From Ferrimonas sediminicola (GTDB lineage Bacteria; Pseudomonadota; Gammaproteobacteria; Enterobacterales; Shewanellaceae), in contig NZ_SWCI01000006.1 in the NCBI RefSeq assembly GCF_005116715.1, forward strand, positions 171,258 through 235,257: 64,000 nucleotides of DNA, written 5' to 3'. The notes under the pieces were generated by a model, which worked only from the letters and a program-made list of their open reading frames with translations, searched no databases and had not been told where the DNA came from. This document shows, in pieces, positions 17,443 to 26,667 of this stretch (within the stretch, counting starts at the first letter, position 1; the number at the start of each line of letters is the position of its first letter). The position numbers and the translations under genes are program-made.

Positions 17443-18372
17443 ATGCGTGAGCTGTTAGAACCCATAGTTATCTATACCCATGTTGTGCGCGCCCAGGGCT
17501 TTTCCGCCGCCGCCCGCCGTCTGGGGATTTCCAAATCCAAGGTCAGTAGCCAGGTAAGTCTTCTGGAACAGCAACTTGGCGTGCAACTGGTGCAGCGCAC
17601 CACCCGCTCTCTGAGCCTCACCGAAGCGGGGGAGACCCTCTATCGCCACGGTGAATCCATCATCCGCGAGGTGGACTCGGCGGTGGCCAATGTGCAGAGC
17701 CTGCATCATGAGATCCGTGGTGTGCTGAGGGTGGGGATAACCCAGGCTTTCGGGTCGATGCACCTGATGCCGCTGATCCCCGATTTCATGTCCCGCTATC
17801 CCAATCTGGAGCTGGAGATCAGCTTCCTGGACCATAAGGTGGACGTGGTCAATGAGGGGCTGGATCTGCTGCTGACCATGTCCGAGCAGCTGCCCCTGGG
17901 GATGGTGGCAAGGCCGCTGATGGATTGTCGTTTCGTGTTGGTGGCCTCTCCCGATTACCTTGCCAAACACGGTGTGCCTACCACTCCTGATGACTTGGTT
18001 AAGCACAACTGCCTGGTTTACAAGAGTGAATGGTATGAACATGCGGTGTGGGAGTTTAAACGCGGCAGCGACGAGAAGAAGATACCGGTGAAGGGCAACT
18101 ACCGGGTGGATGATGCTCCGGCCCTGAAAGAGGTGGCTAAGAAGGGGCTTGGCATCGTCTATCTTTCCACCTACCTGCTGGAGAACGAGTTGCAGGAGGG
18201 GGAGTTGATCCCGATTCTCACCGAGTGGAGCCTGACCCACCCTCTGGCGCTGCAGGCGGTCTACCCCAGGCGGCAGAACCTGGCTCCCAAGGTGCGTGCC
18301 TTCACCGATTTCGTCAAGGAGAGCCTGGGTGAAGTTCCCCCCTGGGATCGTAAGCTGGCCCTGTTATTGTAA
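17443..18372 (+). CDS. LysR-family transcriptional regulator
   Basis: This 309-residue regulator has an N-terminal winged helix-turn-helix (ARRLGISKSKVSSQVSLLEQQLGVQLVQRTTRSLSLTEAGE) and a C-terminal substrate-binding fold of the CrgA/AaeR-like group. It stands alone with no obvious target gene beside it. The effector and regulon cannot be read from the sequence. Confidence 0.93.
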   Translation: MRELLEPIVIYTHVVRAQGFSAAARRLGISKSKVSSQVSLLEQQLGVQLVQRTTRSLSLTEAGETLYRHGESIIREVDSAVANVQSLHHEIRGVLRVGITQAFGSMHLMPLIPDFMSRYPNLELEISFLDHKVDVVNEGLDLLLTMSEQLPLGMVARPLMDCRFVLVASPDYLAKHGVPTTPDDLVKHNCLVYKSEWYEHAVWEFKRGSDEKKIPVKGNYRVDDAPALKEVAKKGLGIVYLSTYLLENELQEGELIPILTEWSLTHPLALQAVYPRRQNLAPKVRAFTDFVKESLGEVPPWDRKLALLL

Positions 18373-18528
18373 CCCTCAGCGAAAACATTGTTCTCATATC
18401 TGGACGCTGTCGCCACCCACCGGAGTTCCTCCGTATAACTAGTTGATTTTTAAAGCCTGCAAAGGTCGAATCCGAAGCGGATTTTACGAAAATGTTGCGT
18501 TTGGGGGTAAGTGTTAACGGGGTGGGGC

Positions 18529-18556
18529 TTGTCAATTGTTCTGATATGAATACAAT
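18529..18556 (+). promoter_or_regulatory. Sigma-70-like promoter of the small RNA candidate
   Basis: TTGTCA at 18529-18534 and TACAAT at 18551-18556 are separated by 16 bases. Transcription would start at about 18563. Confidence 0.6.
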
Positions 18557-18562
18557 GGCCCC

Positions 18563-18718
18563 ATCGGTTGAGGTTAAAGCTTATTGGAACTGACCCCTCC
18601 TTTGAGCAAGCCGTTTAACCTTACCGAGTGATGGCGAGTCACCTCGCGGTTCTCCATCACAGGATTATTGAAATCCATCATCTGGAATTTTGGCCCCGGC
18701 AATATCCGGGGCATTTTT
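18563..18718 (+). ncRNA. Candidate structured small RNA, about 155 nt
   Basis: The interval runs from the predicted start to an intrinsic terminator. It shows three stems: AGGTTAAA (18571-18578) with TTTAACCT (18614-18621); TGATGG (18629-18634) with CCATCA (18654-18659), enclosing CGAG/CTCG; and the terminator GCCCCGG/CCGGGGC (18693-18712) followed by A and five T. It matches no small RNA or riboswitch class that I recognise. It could be a free small RNA, or a leader whose downstream gene has been lost. Confidence 0.5.
18693..18718 (+). terminator. Intrinsic terminator of the small RNA candidate
   Basis: A 7-bp perfect stem GCCCCGG/CCGGGGC with a CAATAT loop, then A and five T on the plus strand. 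Confidence 0.8.
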
Positions 18719-18840
18719 CAGCGAAAGGAATACCCCCTCCGTACCCTACAAATAAAGGCCAAAGAGCCTTGGAGAGCGGTAGCCGAGCGATGGGCAGCGT
18801 CAAAAACAAAATTAATGAGCCCAGCATAATAACAAGAGAT

Positions 18841-18872
18841 GGGAGAGCCGAAAGGCTCTCCCTTTTTCTTTG
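18841..18872 (+). terminator. Strong intrinsic terminator
   Basis: A 9-bp stem GGGAGAGCC/GGCTCTCCC closed by GAAA, then TTTTTC and TTTG on the plus strand. It lies 120 bases after the previous plus-strand terminator with no gene between, so a second short transcript may end here. Confidence 0.85.
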
Positions 18873-18938
18873 TCCGGGGTGCGGTCCGGGCTCAAAGCCG
18901 CTAACTATTGTTTGCTGAGCTGAACAAGTGTCGGAGGA

Positions 18939-20084
18939 TCAGTCGGGCAGGAACAGCGCCAGCAGCTCATTCAGGTAGCGATGACCCTGGTCGGTCAGCC
19001 CCATCCTCTGTGCATCCATATGGATCAGGCCTCGCCGTTTCGCCTGTTCAAGCAGCGGCTGTACCTTGGCCTGGGAGAGCGGGGTGCGCTCAGACAGTTC
19101 GCTGAGCGGCATGCTCTCCATCAGCCTCAGTCGGTTCATGTAGTACTCCAGGGCAAAATCCTCCTCCTCCACCCTGGCGCAGCTGTCCATAAACGCCCTG
19201 TGAGGATCCAGAAATCCTGCCGGGTGCTTCACCTTCACTGTTCGCAGAATCTGTCCGGTCAGCGGCTGAGTGATCTTGCCATGGGCGCCGCAGCCTATCC
19301 CCAGGTAGTCGCCGAAGCGCCAGTAGTTGAGGTTATGCTGGCAGCGGTAGCCGGGCTTGGCCCAGGCGGAGATCTCATACTGCTCATAGCCTGCAGCCAG
19401 CAGCAGGTCCCGACCCTGTTCGAAGATCTGCCACTGCACCTCCTCCTCCGGCAACTGTGGCGGACGGGAGGCAAACTGGGTGTTGGGTTCGATGGTGAGT
19501 TGGTACCAGGAGAGGTGAACGGTCTCCTGGGCGATCGCCTGGCGCAGATCATAGAGGGCGTCTTCGACGCTCTGGCCCGGCAGGCCGTGCATCAGGTCCA
19601 GGTTGATCCGTTCGAAACCCGCTTCTCTGGCGCTGGACACCGCCCTGAGGGCCTGGGCGTCATCGTGGATCCGGCCCAGTACCCTGAGCTTCTCGGGTTG
19701 GAAACTCTGGACGCCGATGGAGAGGCGGTTGACTCCGGCGCGGCGGTAGCCCTGGTAGCGGCCCGCTTCCAGGGTGCCGGGGTTGGCCTCCATGGTGATC
19801 TCAATATCCCGGGCAAAGGGCACTCGCTGCTCTATCTCCCGGAGCAGCCGGTCTATCCCTGCGGCGGAGATCAGGGAGGGGGTGCCGCCGCCGATAAATA
19901 TGCTATTCAAAGGCCGGCCCTGGGCCAGGTGCTTGTCCCGATCCAGGTCCGCCAGCAGGGCATCGACATACTGCTGTTCGGGGATCGCCCCCTTGCGCCC
20001 ATGGGAGTTGAAGTCGCAATAGGGACACTTCTGCTCACACCAGGGGATATGAACATAGAGGGAGAGCGGCGGCAGCAGCATCAT
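18939..20084 (-). CDS. hemW: HemW-type radical SAM haem chaperone
   Basis: A radical SAM protein of 381 residues with CEQKCPYCDF at about 16-25 (Cx3Cx2C for the 4Fe-4S cluster), GGGTPS, and the oxygen-independent coproporphyrinogen oxidase-like fold with a C-terminal HemW domain. HemW binds haem and is a putative haem chaperone rather than a true HemN. Its ATG overlaps the rdgB stop (TGATG), so the two are coupled. The hemW-rdgB-yggU-yggT-proC-yggS order is conserved in gammaproteobacteria. Confidence 0.93.
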   Translation of the reverse strand: MMLLPPLSLYVHIPWCEQKCPYCDFNSHGRKGAIPEQQYVDALLADLDRDKHLAQGRPLNSIFIGGGTPSLISAAGIDRLLREIEQRVPFARDIEITMEANPGTLEAGRYQGYRRAGVNRLSIGVQSFQPEKLRVLGRIHDDAQALRAVSSAREAGFERINLDLMHGLPGQSVEDALYDLRQAIAQETVHLSWYQLTIEPNTQFASRPPQLPEEEVQWQIFEQGRDLLLAAGYEQYEISAWAKPGYRCQHNLNYWRFGDYLGIGCGAHGKITQPLTGQILRTVKVKHPAGFLDPHRAFMDSCARVEEEDFALEYYMNRLRLMESMPLSELSERTPLSQAKVQPLLEQAKRRGLIHMDAQRMGLTDQGHRYLNELLALFLPD

Positions 20085-20680
20085 CAGATGACGCCCTTCT
20101 CTTTTAGCTGGGTCAGCAGCAGCGCCATCGCCTTGCCGCGGTGGCTCAGCGCGTTCTTCTCGTCGGCGTCCAGCTCGGCGGCGCTGCGGTTGTCGCCCTT
20201 AACCAGGAACACAGGATCATAGCCGTGGCCCCTCTCGCCCCGGGCCTCGGCGAGGATCTCTCCCTCCCAACTGGCCTGGCAGATGATGGGGGTGGGATCC
20301 TCGGCGTGGCGCATAAACACCAGCACGCACTGGAAGCGGGCGTCGCGGTTGGCCTGGCCCTCCATCTCTGCCAACAGCTTGCGCCAGTTGTTCTCGGCGT
20401 TGGAGGGCAGACCGGCGAAGCGGGCGGAGTAGATGCCGGGCTTGCCGTTGAGGGCGTCCACCTCGATGCCGGAATCGTCGGCGATGGCGGGCAGGCCGGT
20501 GGCCTTGGCGGCGTTGCGGGCCTTGATGATGGCGTTCTCGACGAAGGTGAGGCCATCCTCGATCGCTTCGGGTACCTCAAACTGGCTCTGGGGAGAGACG
20601 GTGATGGGGAAGTCGGCCAGCAGGGTGGCGAACTCTTTGACCTTGCCGGCGTTGCCGGTGGCCAGGACAATCTGTTTCAT
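20084..20680 (-). CDS. rdgB: Non-canonical purine NTP pyrophosphatase RdgB
   Basis: This 198-residue Ham1/RdgB protein removes XTP and dITP from the nucleotide pool. It has the N-terminal TGNAGKVKEF, ADDSGIEVDAL, and the C-terminal SHRGKAM block. It is the usual length and in the usual neighbourhood. Confidence 0.97.
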   Translation of the reverse strand: MKQIVLATGNAGKVKEFATLLADFPITVSPQSQFEVPEAIEDGLTFVENAIIKARNAAKATGLPAIADDSGIEVDALNGKPGIYSARFAGLPSNAENNWRKLLAEMEGQANRDARFQCVLVFMRHAEDPTPIICQASWEGEILAEARGERGHGYDPVFLVKGDNRSAAELDADEKNALSHRGKAMALLLTQLKEKGVI

Positions 20681-20746
20681 TGAGTTAACTCGGACAGGGC
20701 TGGATAGGATTAGGAATTCTACCCGAGCCCTGCCCTGAGCGCGATA

Positions 20747-21184
20747 TCAGTCTACGTAGAACTTCTGCTCGAACTGCAGGTTGGTCTGCAGGTCGGTGCC
20801 GTTGGAGATATCCAGGGTGAAAGTGAAGGTCTCCTCGTTCCTGTGATCAACCTCGGCGATGTAGTAGATGGCGGTTCCTTCGCGAATCTCTTTAAATTTG
20901 AGCTTCTTCTGGCTGCCGATCAGGTTCTGGGCGTTGCCGCTGATGTTGGCGGCCACCGCTTCTCCCTCGTCGCTCTTGGAGGTATCCAGAATCACCACGT
21001 TGACCAGGCCGATGTAGCGGCTGCGGCTGATGCCATAGGTCTTGGCGATGGAGGGGGGGATGAAGGTGCTGCCGAAGGAGACGTAGTGGATGGCGTAGTC
21101 CCCCACCTGAACCTTTTGCTCGGCTTGTACCGGCAGGGCCAGAAACAGGCTCAATGCCAGCAGGGCGCATAGGCGATTAAACAT
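20747..21184 (-). CDS. DUF4426 family secreted protein
   Basis: A 145-residue protein with a signal peptide (about 1-20, VQAEQ) and a beta-rich mature part with no cysteine (YAIHYVSFGSTFIPPSIAKTYGI near its start). It matches the DUF4426 family, found next to yggU/rdgB in Shewanella and Vibrio and of unknown function. The ATG at 21184 is preferred because the longer frame adds an unrelated, basic extension before the signal peptide. Confidence 0.85.
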   Translation of the reverse strand: MFNRLCALLALSLFLALPVQAEQKVQVGDYAIHYVSFGSTFIPPSIAKTYGISRSRYIGLVNVVILDTSKSDEGEAVAANISGNAQNLIGSQKKLKFKEIREGTAIYYIAEVDHRNEETFTFTLDISNGTDLQTNLQFEQKFYVD

Positions 21185-21248
21185 AAACGAACTCCTTCTC
21201 TGTGTGGTGCGCGTTGGCAGTGGCCCCGCCTCACAGGGCCGTTCACTA

Positions 21249-21548
21249 TTATAGTAGTTGCTCAATGACTTCGGGGATCTGCGCCGGGTCGTCGATGCGT
21301 ACCTGCTTGTGGCGACCCAGTTCCCCCTTGATGATGGAGACCTTGCCCTTGGCCACCCTGAACTGCTTGGCCAGGTACTTGGTCAGGTGAGCATTGGCCT
21401 TGCCATCTACCGGTGGGGCGGTGATGGCGACCTTTAACTCCTCTCCATGGGGGCCGACGATCTGGTCGCGGCTGGCCTTGGGCTGAATGTAGAGATTCAG
21501 CAGCAGGGCGTCGCCCTGCTGCTCTACCGGCTTCAAATGGCTCCCCAC
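21249..21548 (-). CDS. yggU: YggU/DUF167 family protein
   Basis: The protein has 99 residues and matches the DUF167 fold ([36 protein letters not shown]). It is a small cytoplasmic protein of unknown biochemical role. It overlaps the yggT 3' end by 16 bases, so they are co-translated. Confidence 0.93.
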   Translation of the reverse strand: MGSHLKPVEQQGDALLLNLYIQPKASRDQIVGPHGEELKVAITAPPVDGKANAHLTKYLAKQFRVAKGKVSIIKGELGRHKQVRIDDPAQIPEVIEQLL

Positions 21549-22081
21549 AGGGGGATCAGATCATAGAGGAACAGGTTGAGGAAGTTCAGGCCGATCAACA
21601 GGATCATCAGCGAGAAATCCAGTCCTCCCATGGCGGGGATCACCCGGCGGATGGGAGCCAGCATCGGCTCGGTGATCTGCATGAACAGGTATTCGATGGG
21701 GTTCTGCCCCTGGCTGATCCAGCTCATGATGGCTCGGATAATCAGGATCCAGAACAGCAGCATCCCCGCCTCCTTCACCAGGCTGATGCCGCCCAGGTAG
21801 AAGGCGATGGGATCGAAGGTACCGCTCTGAACCAGCATCAGCACCGTCCATTTGGCCAGGGCCACCAGGTAGGCCAGGACCACGCCGGCCAGGTCCAGGC
21901 TGCCGATGGCTGGGATAAGCCGGCGCAGGGGAGCCAGCAGCGGATGGGTGGCTTTCACCACGAACTGGCTGAAGGGGTTGTAGAAGTCGGCGCGGGCCCA
22001 CTGCAGCCAGACCCGCAGGATGACCACCATCAGGTAGAGATTGAAGACCGTACTGATCAGATAGAGAAAGGCAGATGACAT
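21533..22081 (-). CDS. yggT: YggT family membrane protein
   Basis: A membrane protein of 182 residues with two repeats of the YggT domain, each carrying the [17 protein letters not shown] / [17 protein letters not shown] motif between hydrophobic helices (four to five in total). YggT proteins have been linked to osmotic shock protection and, in other phyla, to cell division. It sits between proC and yggU. Confidence 0.94.
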   Translation of the reverse strand: MSSAFLYLISTVFNLYLMVVILRVWLQWARADFYNPFSQFVVKATHPLLAPLRRLIPAIGSLDLAGVVLAYLVALAKWTVLMLVQSGTFDPIAFYLGGISLVKEAGMLLFWILIIRAIMSWISQGQNPIEYLFMQITEPMLAPIRRVIPAMGGLDFSLMILLIGLNFLNLFLYDLIPLWGAI

Positions 22082-22105
22082 AGTTGTTCGTTACCCTGTA
22101 AAGAA

Positions 22106-22933
22106 TTAAAACTGTTCGGCCATCTCCACGGCCCTTTTTACGGCGGCCTTCATGGCCCCGTCTACGGTGGAGCGCAGTCCCTGCTGCTCAAAGTGTTCTA
22201 TTGCCTTGGCGGTAGTTCCTCCCTTGGAGGTCACCCGGTTGCGCAGTTCCGCCAGGGAGAGGTCCGGGTTCTGTTTCACCATCTCGGCGGCGCCGAGGGC
22301 GGTTTGCTGAATCATCGCCCGGGCCTGTTCGCGGCTGACGCCCAGGCTGTTGACGGCGCTCTCCTCCATCGCTTCCATCAACAGGAAGAAGTAGGCGGGT
22401 GCGCTGCCGGCACAGGCGATCACCTGATCGATGCCGGACTCCTGGTCAACCCAGGTGACCTCGCCGACCGCCTGCATCAGGCGGCCCGACAGCGCCCGGT
22501 CCCCCTCACTGCAGCCCGGGGCGGCGTAGAGGCCGGTCATGCCGAGCCCAAGCAGTGACGGGGTGTTGGGCATGGCCCTGACCACCCTGATGGCTTGGCC
22601 CAGGTAATGGCGGATCCGGTCACAGGTGACCCCGGCGGCGATGGAGACCACCAGTTTGTTGCTGAAGTCGATGTGACTGAGGCTTTCGCACACCTGTTTC
22701 AGGATCTGGGGCTTGACCGCCAGGATTACAACCTCGGCGGCGGCGGCGTCCAGGTTATCGTTGCTGGTGCGGATGGCAAACCTGCCCTTCAGCTCCTCCA
22801 GCTTGCCACTGCTCGGGTTGCTGGCGATGATGGCATCGGCGGGATAGCCCCCCTTGACCAAGCCACTGATGATGCTGTGGCTCATGTTGCCGGCGCCGAT
22901 AAAGCCCAGGGTGGGCTGCTCTGTCTGTGTCAC
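22106..22933 (-). CDS. proC: Pyrroline-5-carboxylate reductase
   Basis: This 275-residue enzyme catalyses the last step of proline synthesis with NAD(P)H. It shows the Rossmann motif LGFIGAGNMSHSII, AVKPQ, VRAMPNTP, the GSAPAYFFLLMEAM dimer block and TSKGGTT near the C-terminus. The start is GTG, five bases after AAGGAAG. It follows yggS by two bases. Confidence 0.96.
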   Translation of the reverse strand: MTQTEQPTLGFIGAGNMSHSIISGLVKGGYPADAIIASNPSSGKLEELKGRFAIRTSNDNLDAAAAEVVILAVKPQILKQVCESLSHIDFSNKLVVSIAAGVTCDRIRHYLGQAIRVVRAMPNTPSLLGLGMTGLYAAPGCSEGDRALSGRLMQAVGEVTWVDQESGIDQVIACAGSAPAYFFLLMEAMEESAVNSLGVSREQARAMIQQTALGAAEMVKQNPDLSLAELRNRVTSKGGTTAKAIEHFEQQGLRSTVDGAMKAAVKRAVEMAEQF

Positions 22934-22935
22934 TG

Positions 22936-23619
22936 TTACTTCCTTGCCCCGAAAATGGCTGTTCCCAGCCTGACCATGGTGCTCTGTTCGGCGATGGCGG
23001 CGTCCAGGTCGCCACTCATCCCCATCGACAGGGTATCGATATCGCTGAACTCAGATTTTAGCTCATTAAACAGCTTTTTAACCTTGGCGAACTGCGCCCT
23101 CTGTGCCCCGGGATCCCGGGTGGCCATGGGGATGGCCATCAGGCCGCGCAGGCGCAGATTATCCAGCCGGTCGATCTCCCGGGCCAACTGCTTCACCTCG
23201 TCGGCGCTGGCGCCGGACTTGGACGCTTCGTCGCTGATGTTCACCTGCAGGCAGACGTTCAGGGGCGCCAGCTCGGCCGGACGCTGTTCCGACAGCCGCC
23301 GGGCCACCTTGAGGCGGTCGACGCTGTGCACCCACTGGAAGTGCTGGGCGATGGGCCGCGTCTTGTTGGACTGGATCGGGCCGATAAAGTGCCAGGTGAT
23401 CGCCAGGTCGGCCAGCTCCTGCTGCTTCTCCAGAGCCTCCTGAAGGTAGTTCTCCCCGAAGTGGCGCTGCCCCGCCTGGTAGGCGTCCCTGAGCATGGCG
23501 GCGGGTTTGGTTTTGCTGACCGCAAGCAGGGTGATGTCGCTGGGATTCCGGCCAACGACTGCCGCAGACTGGGCAATCTGCTCTTGGGCCAGACTTAGCT
23601 GGTCTGCTATGGTTGTCAT
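22936..23619 (-). CDS. yggS: YggS/PROSC pyridoxal phosphate homeostasis protein
   Basis: A 227-residue PLP-binding TIM-barrel protein. The PLP lysine is in LLAVSKTKP at about residue 36, with HFGENYLQE, WHFIGPIQSNKT and SMGMSGDLDAAI following. It helps keep free PLP levels safe. The ATG at 23619 matches homologues; an upstream extension of 23 residues has no support. pilT starts 28 bases away on the other strand. Confidence 0.95.
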   Translation of the reverse strand: MTTIADQLSLAQEQIAQSAAVVGRNPSDITLLAVSKTKPAAMLRDAYQAGQRHFGENYLQEALEKQQELADLAITWHFIGPIQSNKTRPIAQHFQWVHSVDRLKVARRLSEQRPAELAPLNVCLQVNISDEASKSGASADEVKQLAREIDRLDNLRLRGLMAIPMATRDPGAQRAQFAKVKKLFNELKSEFSDIDTLSMGMSGDLDAAIAEQSTMVRLGTAIFGARK

Positions 23620-23647
23620 AATTTTTGGGTTATGTGATGTCAGATAA

Positions 23648-24679
23648 ATGGATATTACTGAGCTTCTTGCTTTTAGTGTAAAACACAACGCCTCCGATCT
23701 GCACCTATCTTCCGGGGTCGCGCCGTTAATTCGGGTGGACGGCGAGATTCGTCGCCTGAGCGTTCCTGAACTGGATCATGCCACCATCCACGCCCTTGTC
23801 TACGACATCATGAATGACAAGCAGCGAACGGAGTATGAGGAAAACCTGGAGATCGATTTCTCCTTCGAGGTTCCCAACCTGGCCCGATTCCGGGTTAACG
23901 CCTTTCACCAAGCGCGCGGGGCGGCGGCGGTGTTTCGCACCATTCCCAGCGAGGTGCTGACCCTGGAGCAGCTGGATGCGCCGGATATCTTCCGTCAGAT
24001 CGCCTCCTATCCGAGGGGGCTGGTGCTGGTGACCGGGCCCACCGGCTCGGGCAAGAGCACCACCCTGGCGGCGATGGTCGATTACATCAACGCCGACCGC
24101 CGCGACCATATCCTGACCATCGAAGACCCCATTGAGTTTGTTCACCAGCCGAAGAACTGCCTGATCAACCAGCGTGAGGTCCACCGCGATACCCACAGTT
24201 TCAACAACGCCCTGCGCAGTGCCCTGCGTGAGGATCCCGATGTGATCCTGGTGGGGGAGATGCGCGATCTGGAGACCATCCGCCTGGCGCTGACCGCCGC
24301 GGAGACCGGGCACCTGGTGTTCGGTACCCTGCACACCACCTCGGCGGCCAAGACCATCGACCGGGTGGTGGACGTGTTCCCCGCCGCGGAGAAGAGCATG
24401 GTGCGCACCATGCTGTCGGAGTCGTTGCAGGCGGTGATCTCCCAGACCCTGGTGAAGAGGGTCGGTGGCGGCCGGGTGGCGGCCCACGAGATCATGATTG
24501 GCACCCCGGCGATACGAAACCTGATTCGCGAGGACAAGGTGGCGCAGATGTATTCCGCCATCCAGACGGGGATGAGCCACGGCATGCAGACCCTGGAGCA
24601 GGCCCTGACCAAGCTGGCCAACCAGGGGATCATCAGCCGCCAGGATATGCTCTCCAAGCTGAACCGGCCCGCCACCTAG
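23648..24679 (+). CDS. pilT: Type IV pilus retraction ATPase PilT
   Basis: A 343-residue cytoplasmic ATPase that powers pilus retraction and twitching. Walker A GPTGSGKST is at 130-138, the Asp box is HILTIEDPIEFVH, Walker B is VILVGEMRDLETI, and the PilT-specific AIRNLIRE motif is present near residue 286. pilU follows eight bases later. The pilT/yggS divergent layout is conserved. Confidence 0.97.
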   Translation: MDITELLAFSVKHNASDLHLSSGVAPLIRVDGEIRRLSVPELDHATIHALVYDIMNDKQRTEYEENLEIDFSFEVPNLARFRVNAFHQARGAAAVFRTIPSEVLTLEQLDAPDIFRQIASYPRGLVLVTGPTGSGKSTTLAAMVDYINADRRDHILTIEDPIEFVHQPKNCLINQREVHRDTHSFNNALRSALREDPDVILVGEMRDLETIRLALTAAETGHLVFGTLHTTSAAKTIDRVVDVFPAAEKSMVRTMLSESLQAVISQTLVKRVGGGRVAAHEIMIGTPAIRNLIREDKVAQMYSAIQTGMSHGMQTLEQALTKLANQGIISRQDMLSKLNRPAT

Positions 24680-24687
24680 GAGACGTC

Positions 24688-25803
24688 ATGGAGATCAATC
24701 CGCTGCTGGAGCAGATGGTCAGCCGTCAGGCCAGTGACCTGTTTATCACCGCCAACTTCCCGCCCAGCGCCAAGGTGGACGGTGCGATGACGCCCCTGAC
24801 CGACTCGCCGCTGACGGCGGAGCAATCACTGTCCCTGGTGGAGTCGGTGATGACCCCGGAGACCAGGGAGCAGTTCCACCGGCATCGGGAGGCCAATTTC
24901 GCCTACAGCTTCGATGAGAGCCTGGGCCGTTTCCGGGTATCGGCCTTCTGGCAGCGGGAGCAGGCGGGGATGGTGCTGCGCCGCATCCAGACCGAGATCC
25001 CCACGCCGGAGCAGTTGCACCTGCCCCGGGTGATGACCGATGTGGCCATGGCCAAGCGGGGGCTGGTGATCATGGTGGGGGCCACCGGAACCGGCAAGTC
25101 GACCTCACTGGCGGCGATGGTGGGCCACCGCAATGCCCACCAGGCGGGGCATATCCTGACCATCGAGGATCCGGTGGAGTTTGTCCATCAGCACCGCAAG
25201 AGCATCGTCACCCAGAGGGAGGTGGGGCTGGACACCGAGTCGTTCGAGGCTGCCCTGAAGAGTGCTCTGCGCCAGGCGCCGGACGTCATACTGATCGGCG
25301 AGATTCGCAGCCAGGAGACCATGGAGTTTGCCCTGGCGTTCGCCGAGACCGGGCACCTGTGTATGGCTACCCTGCATGCCAACAACGCCAACCAGGCACT
25401 GGATCGCATCATGCACCTGGTGCCCAGGGAGAAGCACCGGCAACTGCTGTTCGATCTCTCCCTCAACCTCAGGGCGGTGATGGCTCAGCAACTGGTTCCC
25501 AGCAAGGGGGGCGACGGCCGCCGGGTGGCCATCGAGGTGCTGCTGAATACACCCAGGGTGGCGGATCTCATTGCCAAGGGTGAGCTCCATGAGCTCAAGG
25601 GAGCGATGGCCGCCAGCCGGGAGCAGGGGATGCAGACCTTCGACCAGGCGTTGTTCGACCTCTACCAGAGGGATGAGATCAGCTATGAGGATGCCCTGCA
25701 TCATGCGGACTCTACCAATGACCTTAGGCTGATGATCAAGCTCAAATCCAGCGAGGGACGCTCTGCCGGCAGCCTGGATGGAGTGACCATTGAGCTCGAC
25801 TAG
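24688..25803 (+). CDS. pilU: PilT-dependent retraction ATPase PilU
   Basis: The protein has 371 residues and is related to PilT, with Walker A GATGTGKST, ILTIEDPVEFVHQH, Walker B VILIGEIRSQETM, and a longer C-terminus. It assists PilT in retraction. The ribosome-binding site is AGGAG in the pilT/pilU gap. Confidence 0.96.
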   Translation: MEINPLLEQMVSRQASDLFITANFPPSAKVDGAMTPLTDSPLTAEQSLSLVESVMTPETREQFHRHREANFAYSFDESLGRFRVSAFWQREQAGMVLRRIQTEIPTPEQLHLPRVMTDVAMAKRGLVIMVGATGTGKSTSLAAMVGHRNAHQAGHILTIEDPVEFVHQHRKSIVTQREVGLDTESFEAALKSALRQAPDVILIGEIRSQETMEFALAFAETGHLCMATLHANNANQALDRIMHLVPREKHRQLLFDLSLNLRAVMAQQLVPSKGGDGRRVAIEVLLNTPRVADLIAKGELHELKGAMAASREQGMQTFDQALFDLYQRDEISYEDALHHADSTNDLRLMIKLKSSEGRSAGSLDGVTIELD

Positions 25804-25823
25804 CGACAGAGAGGACTGACCGC

Positions 25824-26480
25824 ATGGCCAACAAATTGGGACGCCCGGTGGGGGAATCCAATGCCAGGGAGCAGCTTATCGAGGCAGCCAGGGAGCTGTT
25901 CTCCGAGCATCCCTATGAGAAGGTGTCCACTCGGCGGGTTGCCGAGCGTGCGGGGGTGAACGCCTCCCTGATCCGCTACTACTTCTCCAATAAGTGGGGG
26001 CTGTTTGAGGCGATGATGCAGGAGACCATTCAGCCGGTGTTTGAGAAGGCCTACAAGGCCAGACGGGGTGAGAGCTTCGACACCGTCTCAGAGGTGTTTC
26101 GCACCTATTACCGGGTGATGTCCCGCAGCCCCCAGTTTGCCAAGCTGCTGTTTCGTTTACTTTCCTTGGAGGGCCGGGAGGGGCAGGTCAGCCATGTGTT
26201 CTCCCTGATGGAGAAACACCTGAAAGTGGGGGACGCGCCGGTCATGCCTATCCTGGAGGGGATGGCCGCCAGCGGGGAGTTAAAGCCAGGCATCGATCCC
26301 GCCATGGCGAGACTCAGCCTGATCAGCCTGATGATCTTTCCTTTCGTCGCTCCTCCCAGGATGCTGAAAATGCATGGAATAGAGTTGACCGAGGAGTTTG
26401 TCGAGCGCCTGGCTGAGCACAACCTGGCCCTGCTGGAGGCGGGACTCCTGCAAGAGAAAACCGGTCCTGAATGTAAGTGA
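25824..26480 (+). CDS. TetR-family transcriptional regulator
   Basis: A regulator of 218 residues with an N-terminal TetR DNA-binding domain (REQLIEAARELFSEHPYEKVSTRRVAERAGVNASLIRYYFSN, described here in pieces at about 14-55) and a helical ligand domain. It starts 20 bases after pilU and so may be co-transcribed, which is unusual for the pilTU locus. Ligand and targets are unknown. Confidence 0.9.
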   Translation: MANKLGRPVGESNAREQLIEAARELFSEHPYEKVSTRRVAERAGVNASLIRYYFSNKWGLFEAMMQETIQPVFEKAYKARRGESFDTVSEVFRTYYRVMSRSPQFAKLLFRLLSLEGREGQVSHVFSLMEKHLKVGDAPVMPILEGMAASGELKPGIDPAMARLSLISLMIFPFVAPPRMLKMHGIELTEEFVERLAEHNLALLEAGLLQEKTGPECK

Positions 26481-26667
26481 TCTGCCTGCCTCGACTCCTT
26501 CCGCTTGAGACTTCTTTATGTAAACTTCTGATAATAATGATGTTGTATCTTTATTGTGCCCGCTTACCTCTGCGCCGGGTGACGGGGTGGTGACTAGCAT
26601 GAAACCCCTCCGCTAACTAAGTTTACCTCTGGAGCCGGGATGGCTTCTCAGGTTCAGAGGTGCAAGG

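Larger units (their letters stand above)
18373..18938. other. Gene-free stretch between the LysR gene and hemW
   Basis: These 566 bases hold no convincing protein gene. They contain a promoter-like pair at 18529-18556, paired stems consistent with a structured RNA ending in a terminator at 18693-18718, and a second strong terminator at 18841-18864. The 18628-18918 open frame has no family resemblance and crosses both terminators, so it is not called. Confidence 0.6.

Noticed and set aside
18755..18850. Possible tRNA gene
   Set aside because: No cloverleaf, T-loop consensus or CCA end could be made.
18628..18918. Plus-strand 96-residue open frame between the LysR gene and hemW
   Set aside because: It crosses two intrinsic terminators and begins within an RNA hairpin; no family resemblance.
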